Of a DNA stretch of 64,000 bases, positions 26,530-35,753 are shown piece after piece. The notes beneath the pieces were generated by a model. It was given only the letters and a program-made list of their open reading frames with translations. It was not told the DNA's origin and ran no database searches. Both the position numbers and the translations under genes were made by a program. This DNA is from Chthonomonadaceae bacterium. Lineage in GTDB: Bacteria; Armatimonadota; Chthonomonadetes; Chthonomonadales; Chthonomonadaceae. The stretch is from positions 1-64,000 of the forward strand of contig DAIDHN010000001.1 of assembly GCA_027459665.1 (NCBI GenBank), given 5' to 3'. The first letter of the stretch is position 1, and each line of letters opens with the position of its first letter.

Positions 26530-27765
26530 TTATTCATTTTTTTTCAGTCGTTCCTGCAGTCTGGGGTGAATTCGCTGCAGTATCTGTTCGGCCATGCTCT
26601 GTTTGCTTTGCAGCGGCAGCGCTTCCTGGCCGCCATCTGCCCAGTAAAGCGTGGCCCGGTTGGTATCGGTTTCAAACCCTGCATCAGGCTGCGACACATT
26701 GTTGGCCACAATCAGGTCGAGGCGCTTGGCTGCAAGTTTCGCTGCGGCGTTCTGCGCCAAATGCTCAGTTTCAGCAGCAAAGCCAACCACATACTGATCG
26801 GGTTTTCTGCCGGCAGCAAGCGCCGCAACAATATCCGGGTTTTCCCTTAGTGTAAGTGTAAGAGCGCCAGAGCCACTGCGTTTTATTTTTTGCGCGTGAA
26901 ACTCTACAGGAGCGTAATCGCTCACGGCAGCGCATGCAATAAGCAAATGGCAGGCAGCAAATACTTTTCGGCAGGCATGCAGCATCTGTTCTGCGGTTTC
27001 TACTCGTATGCACTCTACCCCTGCGGGTACAGGCAGGGCAACAGGACCGCTGACCAGCGTAACCTGCGCTCCGCTGTGCGCTGCGGCGGCTGCCAGTGCG
27101 TAACCCATTTTTCCACTGGATCGATTGCTCAGAAAGCGCACGGGGTCGAGCGGCTCACGCGTGGGGCCTGCAGTAATCAGCACATGTATTCCGCGGCCGC
27201 TTTGCACGGGCTGCAGTCTTCTTCGCACTGCCTCTACAATCTCTTCTACCGGCGCCAGTTTGCCTGTGCCCTCCTCCAGGCAGGCCAGCATTCCGCTGGC
27301 AGGTTCTATAATCTCCACGTCCCGCTCGCGAAGTGTTTTCAGGTTCGACTGCGTGGCAGGGTGCATCCACATCTGTGTATTCATGGCAGGTGCGGCCAGC
27401 AGCGGTATGCCCGCGGGCAGCGCCAGCAGGCAGGTGGTGAGCATGTCATCGGCCAGGCCATGGCACATACGCGCCAGCACATTCGCACTGGCGGGTGCAA
27501 CAAGAGCAAGCGAGCAGTTGTGCGCCACATCAATGTGCGCAATGCGCCTGTGGTGCGGTTCATCAAACAGGCCGGTAAGCACCGGGTTGCGGGTAAGGGC
27601 GCGAAACGTGGCCGGCCCTACAAACTGAGCTGCGGCTTTGGTAAGCACGACATCTACTTCCAGCCCCATTTTGCCCAGCTGGCTGCATATCTCTGCTGCC
27701 TTGTAGGCAGCAATGCTGCCGCTTACCCCCAGCAGCACGCGCCGTGCAGAATCAGGTTCGCTCAT
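26530..27765 (-). CDS. coaBC: Bifunctional phosphopantothenoylcysteine decarboxylase/synthetase
   Basis: It performs two central coenzyme A steps. It is 411 residues from ATG 27765 (MSEPDSARRVLLGVSGSIAA), overlapping the gmk end by 14 nt. In the CoaC half, the catalytic His is in HIDVAHNC, PAMNTQMW is the substrate clamp motif, and the active Cys is in LACLEEGTGKLA. The CoaB half has HVLITAGPTREPLDPVRFLSNRSSGKMGYALA. A 23-residue longer frame upstream lies inside gmk and is not used. rpoZ, often found between gmk and coaBC, is absent. Confidence 0.96.
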   Translation of the reverse strand: MSEPDSARRVLLGVSGSIAAYKAAEICSQLGKMGLEVDVVLTKAAAQFVGPATFRALTRNPVLTGLFDEPHHRRIAHIDVAHNCSLALVAPASANVLARMCHGLADDMLTTCLLALPAGIPLLAAPAMNTQMWMHPATQSNLKTLRERDVEIIEPASGMLACLEEGTGKLAPVEEIVEAVRRRLQPVQSGRGIHVLITAGPTREPLDPVRFLSNRSSGKMGYALAAAAAHSGAQVTLVSGPVALPVPAGVECIRVETAEQMLHACRKVFAACHLLIACAAVSDYAPVEFHAQKIKRSGSGALTLTLRENPDIVAALAAGRKPDQYVVGFAAETEHLAQNAAAKLAAKRLDLIVANNVSQPDAGFETDTNRATLYWADGGQEALPLQSKQSMAEQILQRIHPRLQERLKKNE

Positions 27766-28363
27766 GCGGGGCTTTCCGCCTTTCCATTTCCACAACGCTT
27801 TGCAAGCGCTGCACAGCTTCTTCCAAACAGTCATTTACAATGACGTGGTGGTATTGAGGCATTGCCTGCATCTCCTGCTGTGCCGCCGTTAAACGAGCGG
27901 CAATGCTCTCCTCCGAGTCTGTTTTACGGGCGCGCAGCCGGGCTTCCAGCTCGTTGAGTGAGGGAGGCGCAAGAAAAATGAGCAGGGCATCGGTCACTTT
28001 TTTCTGTACCTGCAGCGCCCCCTGCACCTCTATTTTCAATACAACGTCAAGCCCTTCGGCGCGCTTCTTCTCCACTCCCTCAATCGGTGTGCCGTACCAG
28101 TTTGAGCCGTACTGGGCATATTCCAAAAATCTGCCTGCGCGAATGTCTGCCTCAAACTGCTGGGGGGTAAGAAAATAGTAATCTATTCCCTCTTGTTCAC
28201 CGGGCCGCGGAGAGCGCGTGGTAGCGCTTACGCTGCGCACAACGCCCTGCATGCGGTGAAACAGCAAGTTGAGCAGCGTATCTTTTCCTACTCCAGACGG
28301 CCCTGAAACCACCATGAGCAGGCCTTTGGGGGGCAGTGAATTTTTTGTGGTCATATCAGGCAT
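27752..28363 (-). CDS. gmk: Guanylate kinase
   Basis: It phosphorylates GMP to GDP. It is 203 residues. The P-loop is SGPSGVGKDTLLN, with Asp after the P-loop Lys where Ser/Thr is commoner at that point, but the next Thr is present. SATTRSPRPGEQEGIDYYFL is the GMP-binding region, and the family ending follows. It is divergent from the inositol monophosphatase gene across 56 nt. Confidence 0.96.
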   Translation of the reverse strand: MPDMTTKNSLPPKGLLMVVSGPSGVGKDTLLNLLFHRMQGVVRSVSATTRSPRPGEQEGIDYYFLTPQQFEADIRAGRFLEYAQYGSNWYGTPIEGVEKKRAEGLDVVLKIEVQGALQVQKKVTDALLIFLAPPSLNELEARLRARKTDSEESIAARLTAAQQEMQAMPQYHHVIVNDCLEEAVQRLQSVVEMERRKAPHERT

Positions 28364-28419
28364 TATGGCATAGTGAGTTACAATATTGCAGTAGCAGTGT
28401 TAAAGAAAGAAGGCATGCC

Positions 28420-29193
28420 ATGCAAGACCAGGTAGACATAGAGTTTGTACAGCACGTAGCGAGAGAGGCCGGGGAGCGCGCGCTGCTGGCACAGCAAACG
28501 CTGAGAGAAGTGGAATTTAAGGAGGATGGGTCGTACGTAACCGAGATAGACAGAGATACCGAGCAGTTTGTGCGGCAGCGGCTGGCAGAGCGCTACCCGC
28601 ATCATGAGTTTTTGGGCGAAGAGTTTGGCGGCAGCGCGCTTACCGATGCCCCCCTGTGGGCCATAGACCCAATTGATGGAACCACCAACATGGTGAACGG
28701 CATTCCATTTTGGGGTGTATCGCTGGGTTTGACCATAGGTGGCGAGCCTGCAGCGGGGGTATTTTACATGCCATGCACCGGCGAAATGTTTAGCGGTGTG
28801 ACAGGAGCGGGCGGTTTTCGCAATGGAAAGCGGCTTCATGCACATGCTGCTGCCGAACTGCACCGCGAAACCACCCTGGGCTTTACCAGCACAGCCCTCA
28901 AAGTGCTGCCTGCACACAAACTGGAAGGCAGGGTGCGCTGCCTCGGTTCTATTGCAGGCGACATAGCCTACACCGCAAGCGGGGCGCTGAGCTGCATTAT
29001 TGGCTGCCACGAAGGAGCGTGGGACATGGCTGCCACGCTTTGCATTGCGCGTGAAGCAGGCTGTGAAATGCGCTATCTGAGCGGGGAACCAGTGCAGTTT
29101 GCCGATGTGCTGCGCGAAGGCAAAACGCGCGGGCCATTTGCTGTTGCCCCGCCGCAAACCATTGATTTGCTGCAAGCCCTGCTTCAGCCCTGA
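28420..29193 (+). CDS. Inositol monophosphatase family protein
   Basis: This is a 257-residue Mg-dependent sugar phosphatase. FLGEEFGG holds the first metal ligand, WAIDPIDGTTNMVNGIPFWGVSLG is the DPxDGT signature, and GAWDMAATLCIAREAGC is the second signature. ATG 28420 with AAGAAGG upstream is preferred over the longer frame at 28336, which would run into the divergent gmk start. The substrate could be inositol-1-P, fructose-1,6-bisphosphate or PAP; this is not resolved by sequence. Confidence 0.9.
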   Translation: MQDQVDIEFVQHVAREAGERALLAQQTLREVEFKEDGSYVTEIDRDTEQFVRQRLAERYPHHEFLGEEFGGSALTDAPLWAIDPIDGTTNMVNGIPFWGVSLGLTIGGEPAAGVFYMPCTGEMFSGVTGAGGFRNGKRLHAHAAAELHRETTLGFTSTALKVLPAHKLEGRVRCLGSIAGDIAYTASGALSCIIGCHEGAWDMAATLCIAREAGCEMRYLSGEPVQFADVLREGKTRGPFAVAPPQTIDLLQALLQP

Positions 29194-29331
29194 ACGGCCC
29201 ATGCGCCGGCTCTGCCAAAACACCACCAGGCAAACAACTGCTGTGCATAGCCGGCGCACAGGCTGCAGACCTGGCTGCACGCACTTTGCGCATTGGCTTT
29301 GCCAACGCTGAAATGGCATCTGAGCGGTGTC

Positions 29332-30486
29332 TCAAGCTGCTTTATTGTATTGCATGAGGCAATGCACATTTTCAACTTGCTGTGGCGGGTTTGCCGGACG
29401 TGCAAAATAGAAACCCTGAACATAGTCTGCACCGGCATCAAGACAAACGCCTACCTGTTCCTGTGTCTCAAGACCTTCCATAATGACCTGTATGCCCAGG
29501 TTTTTTGCAATTTGCACTACTTTGTGCAGTTCGGCACGCACAATATGGTCATCCACTGCGTTTACCACTATATCACGATCTATCTTTACGAAATCAGGCT
29601 TCAGTTCACGCAGGTATTCAATAGAAGTATGCCCTGCGCCCATATCGTCTACTGCGGTACACACCCCATGTGAACGATAGTAGTCAAGCACCCGTTTCAA
29701 ATGCGCCATATCTGCAATACGCTCGGTTTCTACGATCTCAAAAACCAGCAAGTTGAGATTTACATCATATTCATCGGCGGCCTGCATGGTTGTACGCAGG
29801 CACACTTCAGGATCATAAATCGTATTGGGCAGGAAGTTGATAAAGAAGCGCTGGCTAGAATTGCGGTAGGGCGCTGCGCTGCGTATGGCACACTCTCTTG
29901 CACGCTGGTCGAGCTGGTGCTGCAAATGAAGTTTTTCGCAAGCCTCAATAATGGGCCATGCCCCTATTACCTCGCTGGTGCCCGGCTTGCGGGCGCGCAG
30001 CAACATTTCATAGGCAAAAACAGACCCGTCTTTTGTACTCACAATGGGATGAAGCATACTGAACAGTTGATTGTTGGTTAGCACAGGCCGTACCCATTCG
30101 TACTGCATTCGCTCCAGAAAACTGGACAATGGGCGGCACCGTGCTGCAGCGCGCAGCAGGGTTTTATCGCTCACCTCGTGGTTGATAACAGATGCAGAAA
30201 CAGATTCTTTGGTCGCATTGCTCAGACCATCTGAAAGTACTGCCCCAATTGTTTCAGGCCAACTTGTTATTAAAACAGCCCCGGTATGATGTTTGGTGAA
30301 TGCTATTTGCGCTGCGGTCAGCACATTCTCTACTACTGTCTCAGCATCGTGATCCTGCGGCAGCAAAAGCAAAGAAGATTTTTCGCCCCAGGGCGCCTGG
30401 GGAACAATGTCGCACAAGGCGCACCCCTCTGCGGTAGCCGCGCAGACGCCTGGGGTATTCAAACTGGTTGTTTTACACTCATGCAC
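29332..30486 (-). CDS. EAL-domain cyclic-di-GMP phosphodiesterase with Cys-containing N-terminal domain
   Basis: The protein is about 384 residues from GTG 30486 (GGGAG 10 nt upstream); the frame continues to a TTG at 30540. The N-terminal part carries four cysteines (MHECKT, GVCAATAEGCALCDIV) and a short alpha/beta region. The EAL domain is about 150-380: FAYEMLLRARKP (EML in place of EAL), FINFLPN, FEIVETE, VDDMGAGHTSIEYL, DFVKIDRDIV, MEGLETQEQ and YVQGFYFARP. The usual metal and catalytic residues are all present, so activity is plausible. The Cys cluster could sense metal or redox (inference). No GGDEF partner was seen in the window. Confidence 0.85.
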   Translation of the reverse strand: MHECKTTSLNTPGVCAATAEGCALCDIVPQAPWGEKSSLLLLPQDHDAETVVENVLTAAQIAFTKHHTGAVLITSWPETIGAVLSDGLSNATKESVSASVINHEVSDKTLLRAAARCRPLSSFLERMQYEWVRPVLTNNQLFSMLHPIVSTKDGSVFAYEMLLRARKPGTSEVIGAWPIIEACEKLHLQHQLDQRARECAIRSAAPYRNSSQRFFINFLPNTIYDPEVCLRTTMQAADEYDVNLNLLVFEIVETERIADMAHLKRVLDYYRSHGVCTAVDDMGAGHTSIEYLRELKPDFVKIDRDIVVNAVDDHIVRAELHKVVQIAKNLGIQVIMEGLETQEQVGVCLDAGADYVQGFYFARPANPPQQVENVHCLMQYNKAA

Positions 30487-30540
30487 AGTGGTATTTCTCC
30501 CGACGGAATATTGGCTGCGGGCAAAATACACCAGCAGCAA

Positions 30541-30872
30541 AACCGCAACATGCGTAGATAATAGTCGGTAAGAACATCACATAGCTTAGTGCAGTGAGAC
30601 CGATTTGCTGGTTTTTAACCAGATTTTATTGCACCTGTACAGGCAGTTCTATGTCAGGCTGCTGCGCCGCAGCTGGCAGCATTTGAGCACAATACGAAAT
30701 AGCCAGGTCAACTGCACATCTGTTGATGAATAAACAGCTGCCCCTTGCAGCAATTTCCCGCTCCAATTTCCTGATGATGCCACGGTTTCATTTAGATAGG
30801 GCAGGATATTGGCCAGCTGCTAAAGAATTGAGGGATGTAAATTTACCTAACGAGAGCCGAGGGTCTTCAAGA
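30541..30872. other. Divergent intergenic region between EAL and hydroxypyruvate isomerase genes
   Basis: About 330 nt must hold promoters for both directions. An open frame in register with the downstream gene from 30723 has no family similarity before residue 51. No clear operator was seen. Confidence 0.4.
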
Positions 30873-31631
30873 ATGAACCAAATCAAACAGTCGCTTGCAT
30901 GGTGGTGTTTTGGCCGCACAATGAGCGCCGCCGATCTCATTGCCGCTGCAGTAAAGATCGGCTATCAAGGCGTTGAAATGGCGCCTGAGGAGTTGTGGAA
31001 GCAGATTACAGATGCTGGCCTGAAAATTGTGACCGCCGGCGGGCACCAGAGCATCCCCAGCGGTTTCAACCGCACTGCCAATCATGACCGCATAGAAGCC
31101 GAACTGCGCGTCAACCTGGAAAAAGCGGTGCAGTGGAAAATCCCCTGCCTCATAGTGTTCAGCGGCAACCGGGAGGGAATGGATGACCAGGAGGGAATGG
31201 AGAACACTATTGCCGGACTTCGCCGTGTGGCTCCGCTGGCTGAGGCGGCGGGGGTAACGCTGGTGATGGAGCTGCTCAACTCAAAAGTAGACCACGCCGA
31301 TTATATGTGCGACCGCACTGCCTGGGGCGTGGAAGTGTGCAAGGCAGTGAACTCGCCCCGCGTTAAGCTGCTTTACGACATTTACCACATGCAGATTATG
31401 GAAGGCGATGTAATTCGCACCATTCGAAGCAGCATCGAATGGATTGGCCATATGCACACAGCAGGCAACCCGGGCCGCAACGACCTGGACGATACGCAGG
31501 AACTTTATTACCCCGCTATAGCCCGTGCCATTGCCGATACCGGCTACACCGGCTATGTAGGGCAGGAGTTTATGCCGAAGGGCGACCCTGCAGCGGCGCT
31601 GGAGCAGGCATTCAAGGCATGCGACGTGTAG
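30873..31631 (+). CDS. Hydroxypyruvate isomerase family TIM-barrel protein
   Basis: This is a 252-residue xylose-isomerase-like barrel, starting MNQIKQSLAWWCFGRTMSAA. Metal/acid residues are visible in LVMELLNSKVDH, LLYDIYHMQIMEGDV, IGHMHTAGNPGRNDLDDTQELYY and YVGQEFMPKGDP, the Hyi pattern. It probably isomerises hydroxypyruvate/tartronate semialdehyde or a related keto-sugar. A terminator follows at 31655. Two decayed copies of its 3' end lie downstream (32053-32237, 35754-35872). Confidence 0.88.
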   Translation: MNQIKQSLAWWCFGRTMSAADLIAAAVKIGYQGVEMAPEELWKQITDAGLKIVTAGGHQSIPSGFNRTANHDRIEAELRVNLEKAVQWKIPCLIVFSGNREGMDDQEGMENTIAGLRRVAPLAEAAGVTLVMELLNSKVDHADYMCDRTAWGVEVCKAVNSPRVKLLYDIYHMQIMEGDVIRTIRSSIEWIGHMHTAGNPGRNDLDDTQELYYPAIARAIADTGYTGYVGQEFMPKGDPAAALEQAFKACDV

Positions 31632-31654
31632 GACTACGTGCTGTCAAACGCGAA

Positions 31655-31685
31655 AAAGGCCGAGGAGGAGACACTCGGCCCTTTC
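31655..31685 (+). terminator. Intrinsic terminator after the hydroxypyruvate isomerase gene
   Basis: GGCCGAG (31658-31664) pairs with CTCGGCC (31674-31680), preceded by AAAAA and followed by CTTTC. Confidence 0.65.
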
Positions 31686-31789
31686 AATAGTGCATATTCG
31701 CTATGCAGACCGGTATTCTCAAGAGATTCTGCCGCTGTCTGTGCGTTGTGCAGAAGCAAAACAGCGGCAGGCACGCTCAGTACCGATTG

Positions 31790-31960
31790 CCCTGCACGGC
31801 AATGCCTGCCATTGCATCATCAATTTCCTGCAGGTCGTTTTGCGCGAGTTCAACGAATGCTGCACATTTCAGCCGGGAATACAAGCGGCTCTTCGGTCAA
31901 CCGCCAATGCGCGATGTGGGCCGGTTTCGGGAGACAGCAAGAGCAAACGGAAACAGTTAG
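31790..31960 (+). pseudogene. Relic of an AraC-family regulator, copy A (3' end only)
   Basis: The readable end is SSTNAAHFSREYKRLFGQPPMRDVGRFRE, the second helix-turn-helix and tail of AraC/XylS proteins. Upstream sequence is scrambled, so only the last 50 or so codons survive. It lies directly upstream of a hydroxypyruvate isomerase relic. Confidence 0.7.
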
Positions 31961-32052
31961 AAATACTTTCTGTGAGAATCATTGCTTGTCTAACTACAAT
32001 TCCGTATGCATTTACAAGAGGGATGCAATACAATTCTCGCCATAGCGGCAAC

Positions 32053-32237
32053 ATCGAATAGATAGGCCATATACGCACAGCAGGCACCCCGGGCCGTAAG
32101 AACCTCGCTGAGAGCCAGAATATCTACTACCCAGCTATTGCTGATACCGACTACAGTGACTTCATTGGGCAGGCTTTCGTACTCAATGGCGACCCAGCAG
32201 CCGTGCTGGAGCATGCCTTCAAGGCCAGAAAGGGGCA
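32053..32237 (+). pseudogene. Relic of hydroxypyruvate isomerase 3' end, copy A
   Basis: This stretch aligns base by base with 31434-31625 of the intact gene: CATCGAATAGATAGGCCATA against CATCGAATGGATTGGCCATA, then IxHTAGTPGRKNLAESQNIYYPAIADTDY...GQAFVLNGDPAAVLEHAFKAR. It contains an in-frame TAG near its start and small deletions, so it is decayed. Confidence 0.85.
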
Positions 32238-32246
32238 GGTGATGTA

Positions 32247-33911
32247 TTGAAGATTCATGATGATGCCAGAAGCGGGAATATTGCCGGCATAGCAGCAGAA
32301 CTTGCCGCAGGAGTCGCTATAGACTGCCTTGAAAGTACTTCGAGGCAGTCGGCGCTTCACTGTGTCAGCGCCATGCCGGATGCGAGGCAGGATGTGATCG
32401 AGTTCCTTGTCAAGCAAGGCGCAGCTGTTAGCGCCCCTGTGTTTGACGCGGCCTTGCAGACCGGAAGCCTGGATACTATCAAGTTCCTTATAAACTCTGG
32501 TGCAACCATCGACGGCTCCCAAAATGGTGCATGCGGCTCCCTAACCATTGCCGCATACGGACGCGGCCATGCCGGTAACCAGACCCTAATACCTGTACTC
32601 ACACTTCTTATTGAGCACGGAGCCGATGTAAATATTGTTAGCAAATATTCTGAGTCAGCGCTGCGTGTTTTGTCATGCAGGGGTCGGTTCGATGCGGTGG
32701 AGTTTCTGCTTGGTCATGGGGCGGACGAGAAGACGCTGGCGTGGACGGATTTGATACGTGCTGTAGCGCTGGGAACTTACGAGGAGTTTGAGGCCCTATT
32801 GCTGCAATGCACGAACCTTGAACAACGCGACTATTGGGAGCGAACGCCCTGGCTGGTGAGCCTTCTTGCTGGTGATTTGAACAAGGCACAACGGCTATTA
32901 ACTGCCGGAGCACAGATCAACGAAGTGGGGCGCTGTGGACAAATCCCCATGATGTATGCGATTGAAGGGAACCATATTCATGTTCTGGAATGGCTCATTA
33001 CGTTAGGGATAGACCTTAATGCAACAGATGAATTCGGACAAACCGCGCTGCTCACGGCTACAGAATTGGGGCGCCTCCAGTGTGCTTCTCGTCTTCTAAA
33101 TGCCGGCGCAGACCGCACTAAGAGTTCTTCCAACGGAGAACGCCCGATAACAACGGTTTGTGATATACAAATGTTGAAACTTCTCACAGAAGCGGGCGAG
33201 GATCCGAGCCAAATCAGCAATGAGATGCATCACATTCTAACGGGTGCCGTACCCGGTGATCCACGTACCACAAACGAAGAATACTCAAAAGGCAAACATC
33301 GGGAATTCGGACAAGCAAATCCTCAGCGAATGGACAATGCATTCTGGAATGCAATGATACAATGTGGCTGTAGGGCCTACCACCCACGCTTTATGTTCAA
33401 CGATGAAGACGAGAGTGGACCGGTGTGGTGTTACTACCGCTACGGTCGGACGACGACGATTTTACCGGACGGGCGAATCGTGGAGATTGCAGGCGAACAT
33501 GCGGACTACTATGACCCCGATTTCTGCATTTACAATGATGTCACCGTGTTTGACGGTAAAGGCAATTTCGAGATTTGGGGATACCCGGAACACGTATTTC
33601 CTCCCACAGACTTTCATAGCGCCACGTTGATAGGCGATCACATCTACATCATTGGCTCGTTAGGTTACCAGGAACAAAGGCGTCCTGGTGAAACACCCGT
33701 ATATCGGCTTGATTGTCGTACGTTTACGATGGAGTGCATAAAAACAAGCGGAGAGATGCCAGGATGGATTAGCAGCCATACAGCCCGGTTTTCATCTGGT
33801 GCAAACTGCATCTACGTAACCGGCGGTAAAATCTATCGTGAGGGTCTTGCCCCAAACCATGCTGCCTTTGCCCTCGATCTGCGCACTTATCAATGGAGTC
33901 GTGTTTCGTAG
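32247..33911 (+). CDS. Ankyrin-repeat protein with C-terminal beta-propeller-like domain
   Basis: This is a 554-residue protein from TTG 32247 (AGGGG upstream). Residues about 1-330 are ankyrin repeats (for example VIEFLVKQGAAVSAPVFDAALQTGS, LLIEHGADVNIVS, VEFLLGHGADEK, LEWLITLGIDLNATDEFGQTALLTATELGR). After a linker, residues about 370-554 contain WCYYRYGRTTTILPDGRIVEIAGEH and repeated 'GDHIYIIGSLGY', 'NCIYVTGGKI' blocks, like Kelch/propeller blades. Both parts are protein-interaction modules; no enzyme motif was seen. Base composition differs from housekeeping neighbours, suggesting acquisition. It lies between two AraC-hyi relics. Confidence 0.75.
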   Translation: MKIHDDARSGNIAGIAAELAAGVAIDCLESTSRQSALHCVSAMPDARQDVIEFLVKQGAAVSAPVFDAALQTGSLDTIKFLINSGATIDGSQNGACGSLTIAAYGRGHAGNQTLIPVLTLLIEHGADVNIVSKYSESALRVLSCRGRFDAVEFLLGHGADEKTLAWTDLIRAVALGTYEEFEALLLQCTNLEQRDYWERTPWLVSLLAGDLNKAQRLLTAGAQINEVGRCGQIPMMYAIEGNHIHVLEWLITLGIDLNATDEFGQTALLTATELGRLQCASRLLNAGADRTKSSSNGERPITTVCDIQMLKLLTEAGEDPSQISNEMHHILTGAVPGDPRTTNEEYSKGKHREFGQANPQRMDNAFWNAMIQCGCRAYHPRFMFNDEDESGPVWCYYRYGRTTTILPDGRIVEIAGEHADYYDPDFCIYNDVTVFDGKGNFEIWGYPEHVFPPTDFHSATLIGDHIYIIGSLGYQEQRRPGETPVYRLDCRTFTMECIKTSGEMPGWISSHTARFSSGANCIYVTGGKIYREGLAPNHAAFALDLRTYQWSRVS

Positions 33912-34138
33912 TTCAACCAGGTCGCGGACGACAGTGCGAATGGGAGTAACAGAAGTGGAGAAGTTTACTTTAGCTGCGCTGGAGGCGCCACTCCGCAAAG
34001 GCGTGCGATGGCCGGCCGTTTGAACCCATTCGCACTCCCAGACGAACCTACAGTGTGCGCCGCTGCATCTTTCTCTTAGAACGCTGGTATCTCATCACTT
34101 GAGGTAATCTGGCTCGATCACTATCATCTGAGGTTATC
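33912..34138. other. Intergenic region, no gene found
   Basis: It lies between the ankyrin/propeller gene and the sulfotransferase. No repeat or RNA gene was seen. Confidence 0.35.
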
Positions 34139-35221
34139 ATGGAAGCACGTGTTTTCGCCATTGATGAGAGGCTGAAGCCAATAGTTCCGGGGCCGGTTGG
34201 GGCAGCGAATTTTAAGCTGCGAGACGAGAGCGCCTTCGATGCGTCAAGGCTGCTTAGCGAACCCAGCTTCAGCCTATACTGCCTGGATTTTGAAAACCAC
34301 TACGCCTATTTTGCAGAAACTCCTGCCGATTGCGACCTATCACGCGTACCGTTTATGTACCAGACCCAGTACCAGTTATCTACGCACCTGGTACGAATCT
34401 CCTTTGACACGCTTCATAAGCTTGCTGGTGAGGTGAATTACACCCAATCAAAACTACTGCTCATCTACTCGGTAGGTAGATGCGGCTCTACCCTGGTGAG
34501 TCGTGCGCTCAACGAGGTGGAGGGTGTCGACAGCCTGTCGGAACCCGATGCCTTCACGCAGTTGCTGCCAAATCGGGGTTCCGAAGCCCTGAGCAATGAC
34601 GAGCGTGCAGCCTTGCTGAAGAGCTGTACTGCTCTACAATGTGCCCCGGGCCTGGCGCGGGGCAAGGATGTGTTTGCGTTCAAGTTTAGAAGTGACGTGA
34701 CGCATTTAGCGCCACTCTTTTACTCCCTGTTACCTCAGGCCAAACTGGTGTTTCTCTACAGAAACGCAGAACCGTGGGCGCGCTCTAACTGGAATTATGT
34801 GCAGGTCGCCTTTCCGGGAGTGGCAGGTACCAGTGTGGATACCCCCCGCCCAGACTGGAACGGGCGAACAATGTTAGAATCTATGGCGATGCGGTGGTTA
34901 GGCCCTATGCAGACGTGCCAGGAGATGCTGAAAGAGGGAATCCCGCTATTTGTTGCCCGCTACGAGGAGCTGACTTCCCACCCTCATGAGGTACTTAGCA
35001 AGATGTTTGCCCACTGCGGCCTAGCCTCACGCACGATAGGCAGCCTGGATACTGTACTTGGGCAGGATGCGCAGGAAGGCACGGTGCTCTCGCGGGCTAG
35101 TCTAGCCACTGCGCCAACGCAGCTTTCGGCCGAAAACCTGACGGCGCTTCGAAGGATGATTGAAGAGATGGCGCCAGGAATGTCTGCTGACTACGTACTT
35201 CCTGGAACGTACATCCCCTAA
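34139..35221 (+). CDS. Sulfotransferase-family P-loop protein
   Basis: This is a 360-residue protein. SVGRCGSTLVSRAL (about 110-125) is the 5'-phosphosulfate-binding loop, and KLVFLYRNAEPWARSNW (about 200-216) is the 3'-phosphate motif with RxxxxxxxS. VARYEELTSHPHEVLSKMFAHCGL follows. It would transfer sulfate from PAPS to an unknown acceptor. No PAPS synthesis gene is nearby. The composition is accessory-like. Confidence 0.8.
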   Translation: MEARVFAIDERLKPIVPGPVGAANFKLRDESAFDASRLLSEPSFSLYCLDFENHYAYFAETPADCDLSRVPFMYQTQYQLSTHLVRISFDTLHKLAGEVNYTQSKLLLIYSVGRCGSTLVSRALNEVEGVDSLSEPDAFTQLLPNRGSEALSNDERAALLKSCTALQCAPGLARGKDVFAFKFRSDVTHLAPLFYSLLPQAKLVFLYRNAEPWARSNWNYVQVAFPGVAGTSVDTPRPDWNGRTMLESMAMRWLGPMQTCQEMLKEGIPLFVARYEELTSHPHEVLSKMFAHCGLASRTIGSLDTVLGQDAQEGTVLSRASLATAPTQLSAENLTALRRMIEEMAPGMSADYVLPGTYIP

Positions 35222-35224
35222 GAG

Positions 35225-35455
35225 CAGCAGACCTGGGCGCAGGCTTCCAATTGCGGACCAAGGGCAAAAGGTTAACTCGCACCGTCTGCGCTTGCTGCTT
35301 GTACCCAATGTTGGTAGAGAACACTACTCGACCATTGAACGGTTCCAGCGCATTGCCAGCGAGTTCCTGGTCAGTAAGAGAAGCGATAACCTCTGCGGTG
35401 TTATAGATGGTAATGCCGCGCCCGATTGCTGTTTGAACAGACGGAAGAATTGAGC
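35225..35455 (-). pseudogene. Relic of an aldo/keto reductase
   Basis: On the minus strand 'AIGRGITIYNTAEVIASLTD' and 'QELAGNALEPFNGRVVFSTNIGY' follows the family pattern 'GI-FFDTAEVYG---NEELVGEAL-PFR--V-IATKFGY'. The start and C-terminal two thirds are missing and key residues (Asp of FFDTA, Lys of ATK) have changed, so it is dead. Confidence 0.72.
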
Positions 35456-35569
35456 CGCAAGGGGGCCTCATCTAAACCGCCCATTCCTATCAACGGCACT
35501 TGCCTGTGGGGTAATATAACCCTCGGTATTCGTCCCCTCGCAGGAGACAAGGTAATTTATTAGAGTGCA

Positions 35570-35690
35570 GGCTGCTTTCACGTCGACCCGGTGCACGACT
35601 GTTTTGCAACGACGCCGCGTATTTCAGCCGGCAATAAAAGCGGTACTTCGGTCGGCGGCCAACACGCCACGAAAGCAGGTTTCGGGTTCC
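35570..35690 (+). pseudogene. Relic of an AraC-family regulator, copy B
   Basis: The bases CGACGCCGCGTATTTCAGCC, GGCAATAAAAGCGGTACTTC and GGTCGGCGGCCAAC align with the AraC relic A segment encoding NAAHFSREYKRLFGQPP, now with a stop (TAA) in frame. Copy B is followed, as in copy A, by a hydroxypyruvate isomerase 3' relic. Confidence 0.6.
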
Positions 35691-35753
35691 GTCATTGGTG
35701 AGTGGCTGACGCGAGTCACTCTATCGGTGAGCTTCCCTGCCGTGTACCAATGA

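Noticed and set aside
30723-30872. N-terminal extension of the hydroxypyruvate isomerase frame
   Set aside because: The first 50 residues have no homology; the ATG at 30873 begins the family's conserved N terminus.
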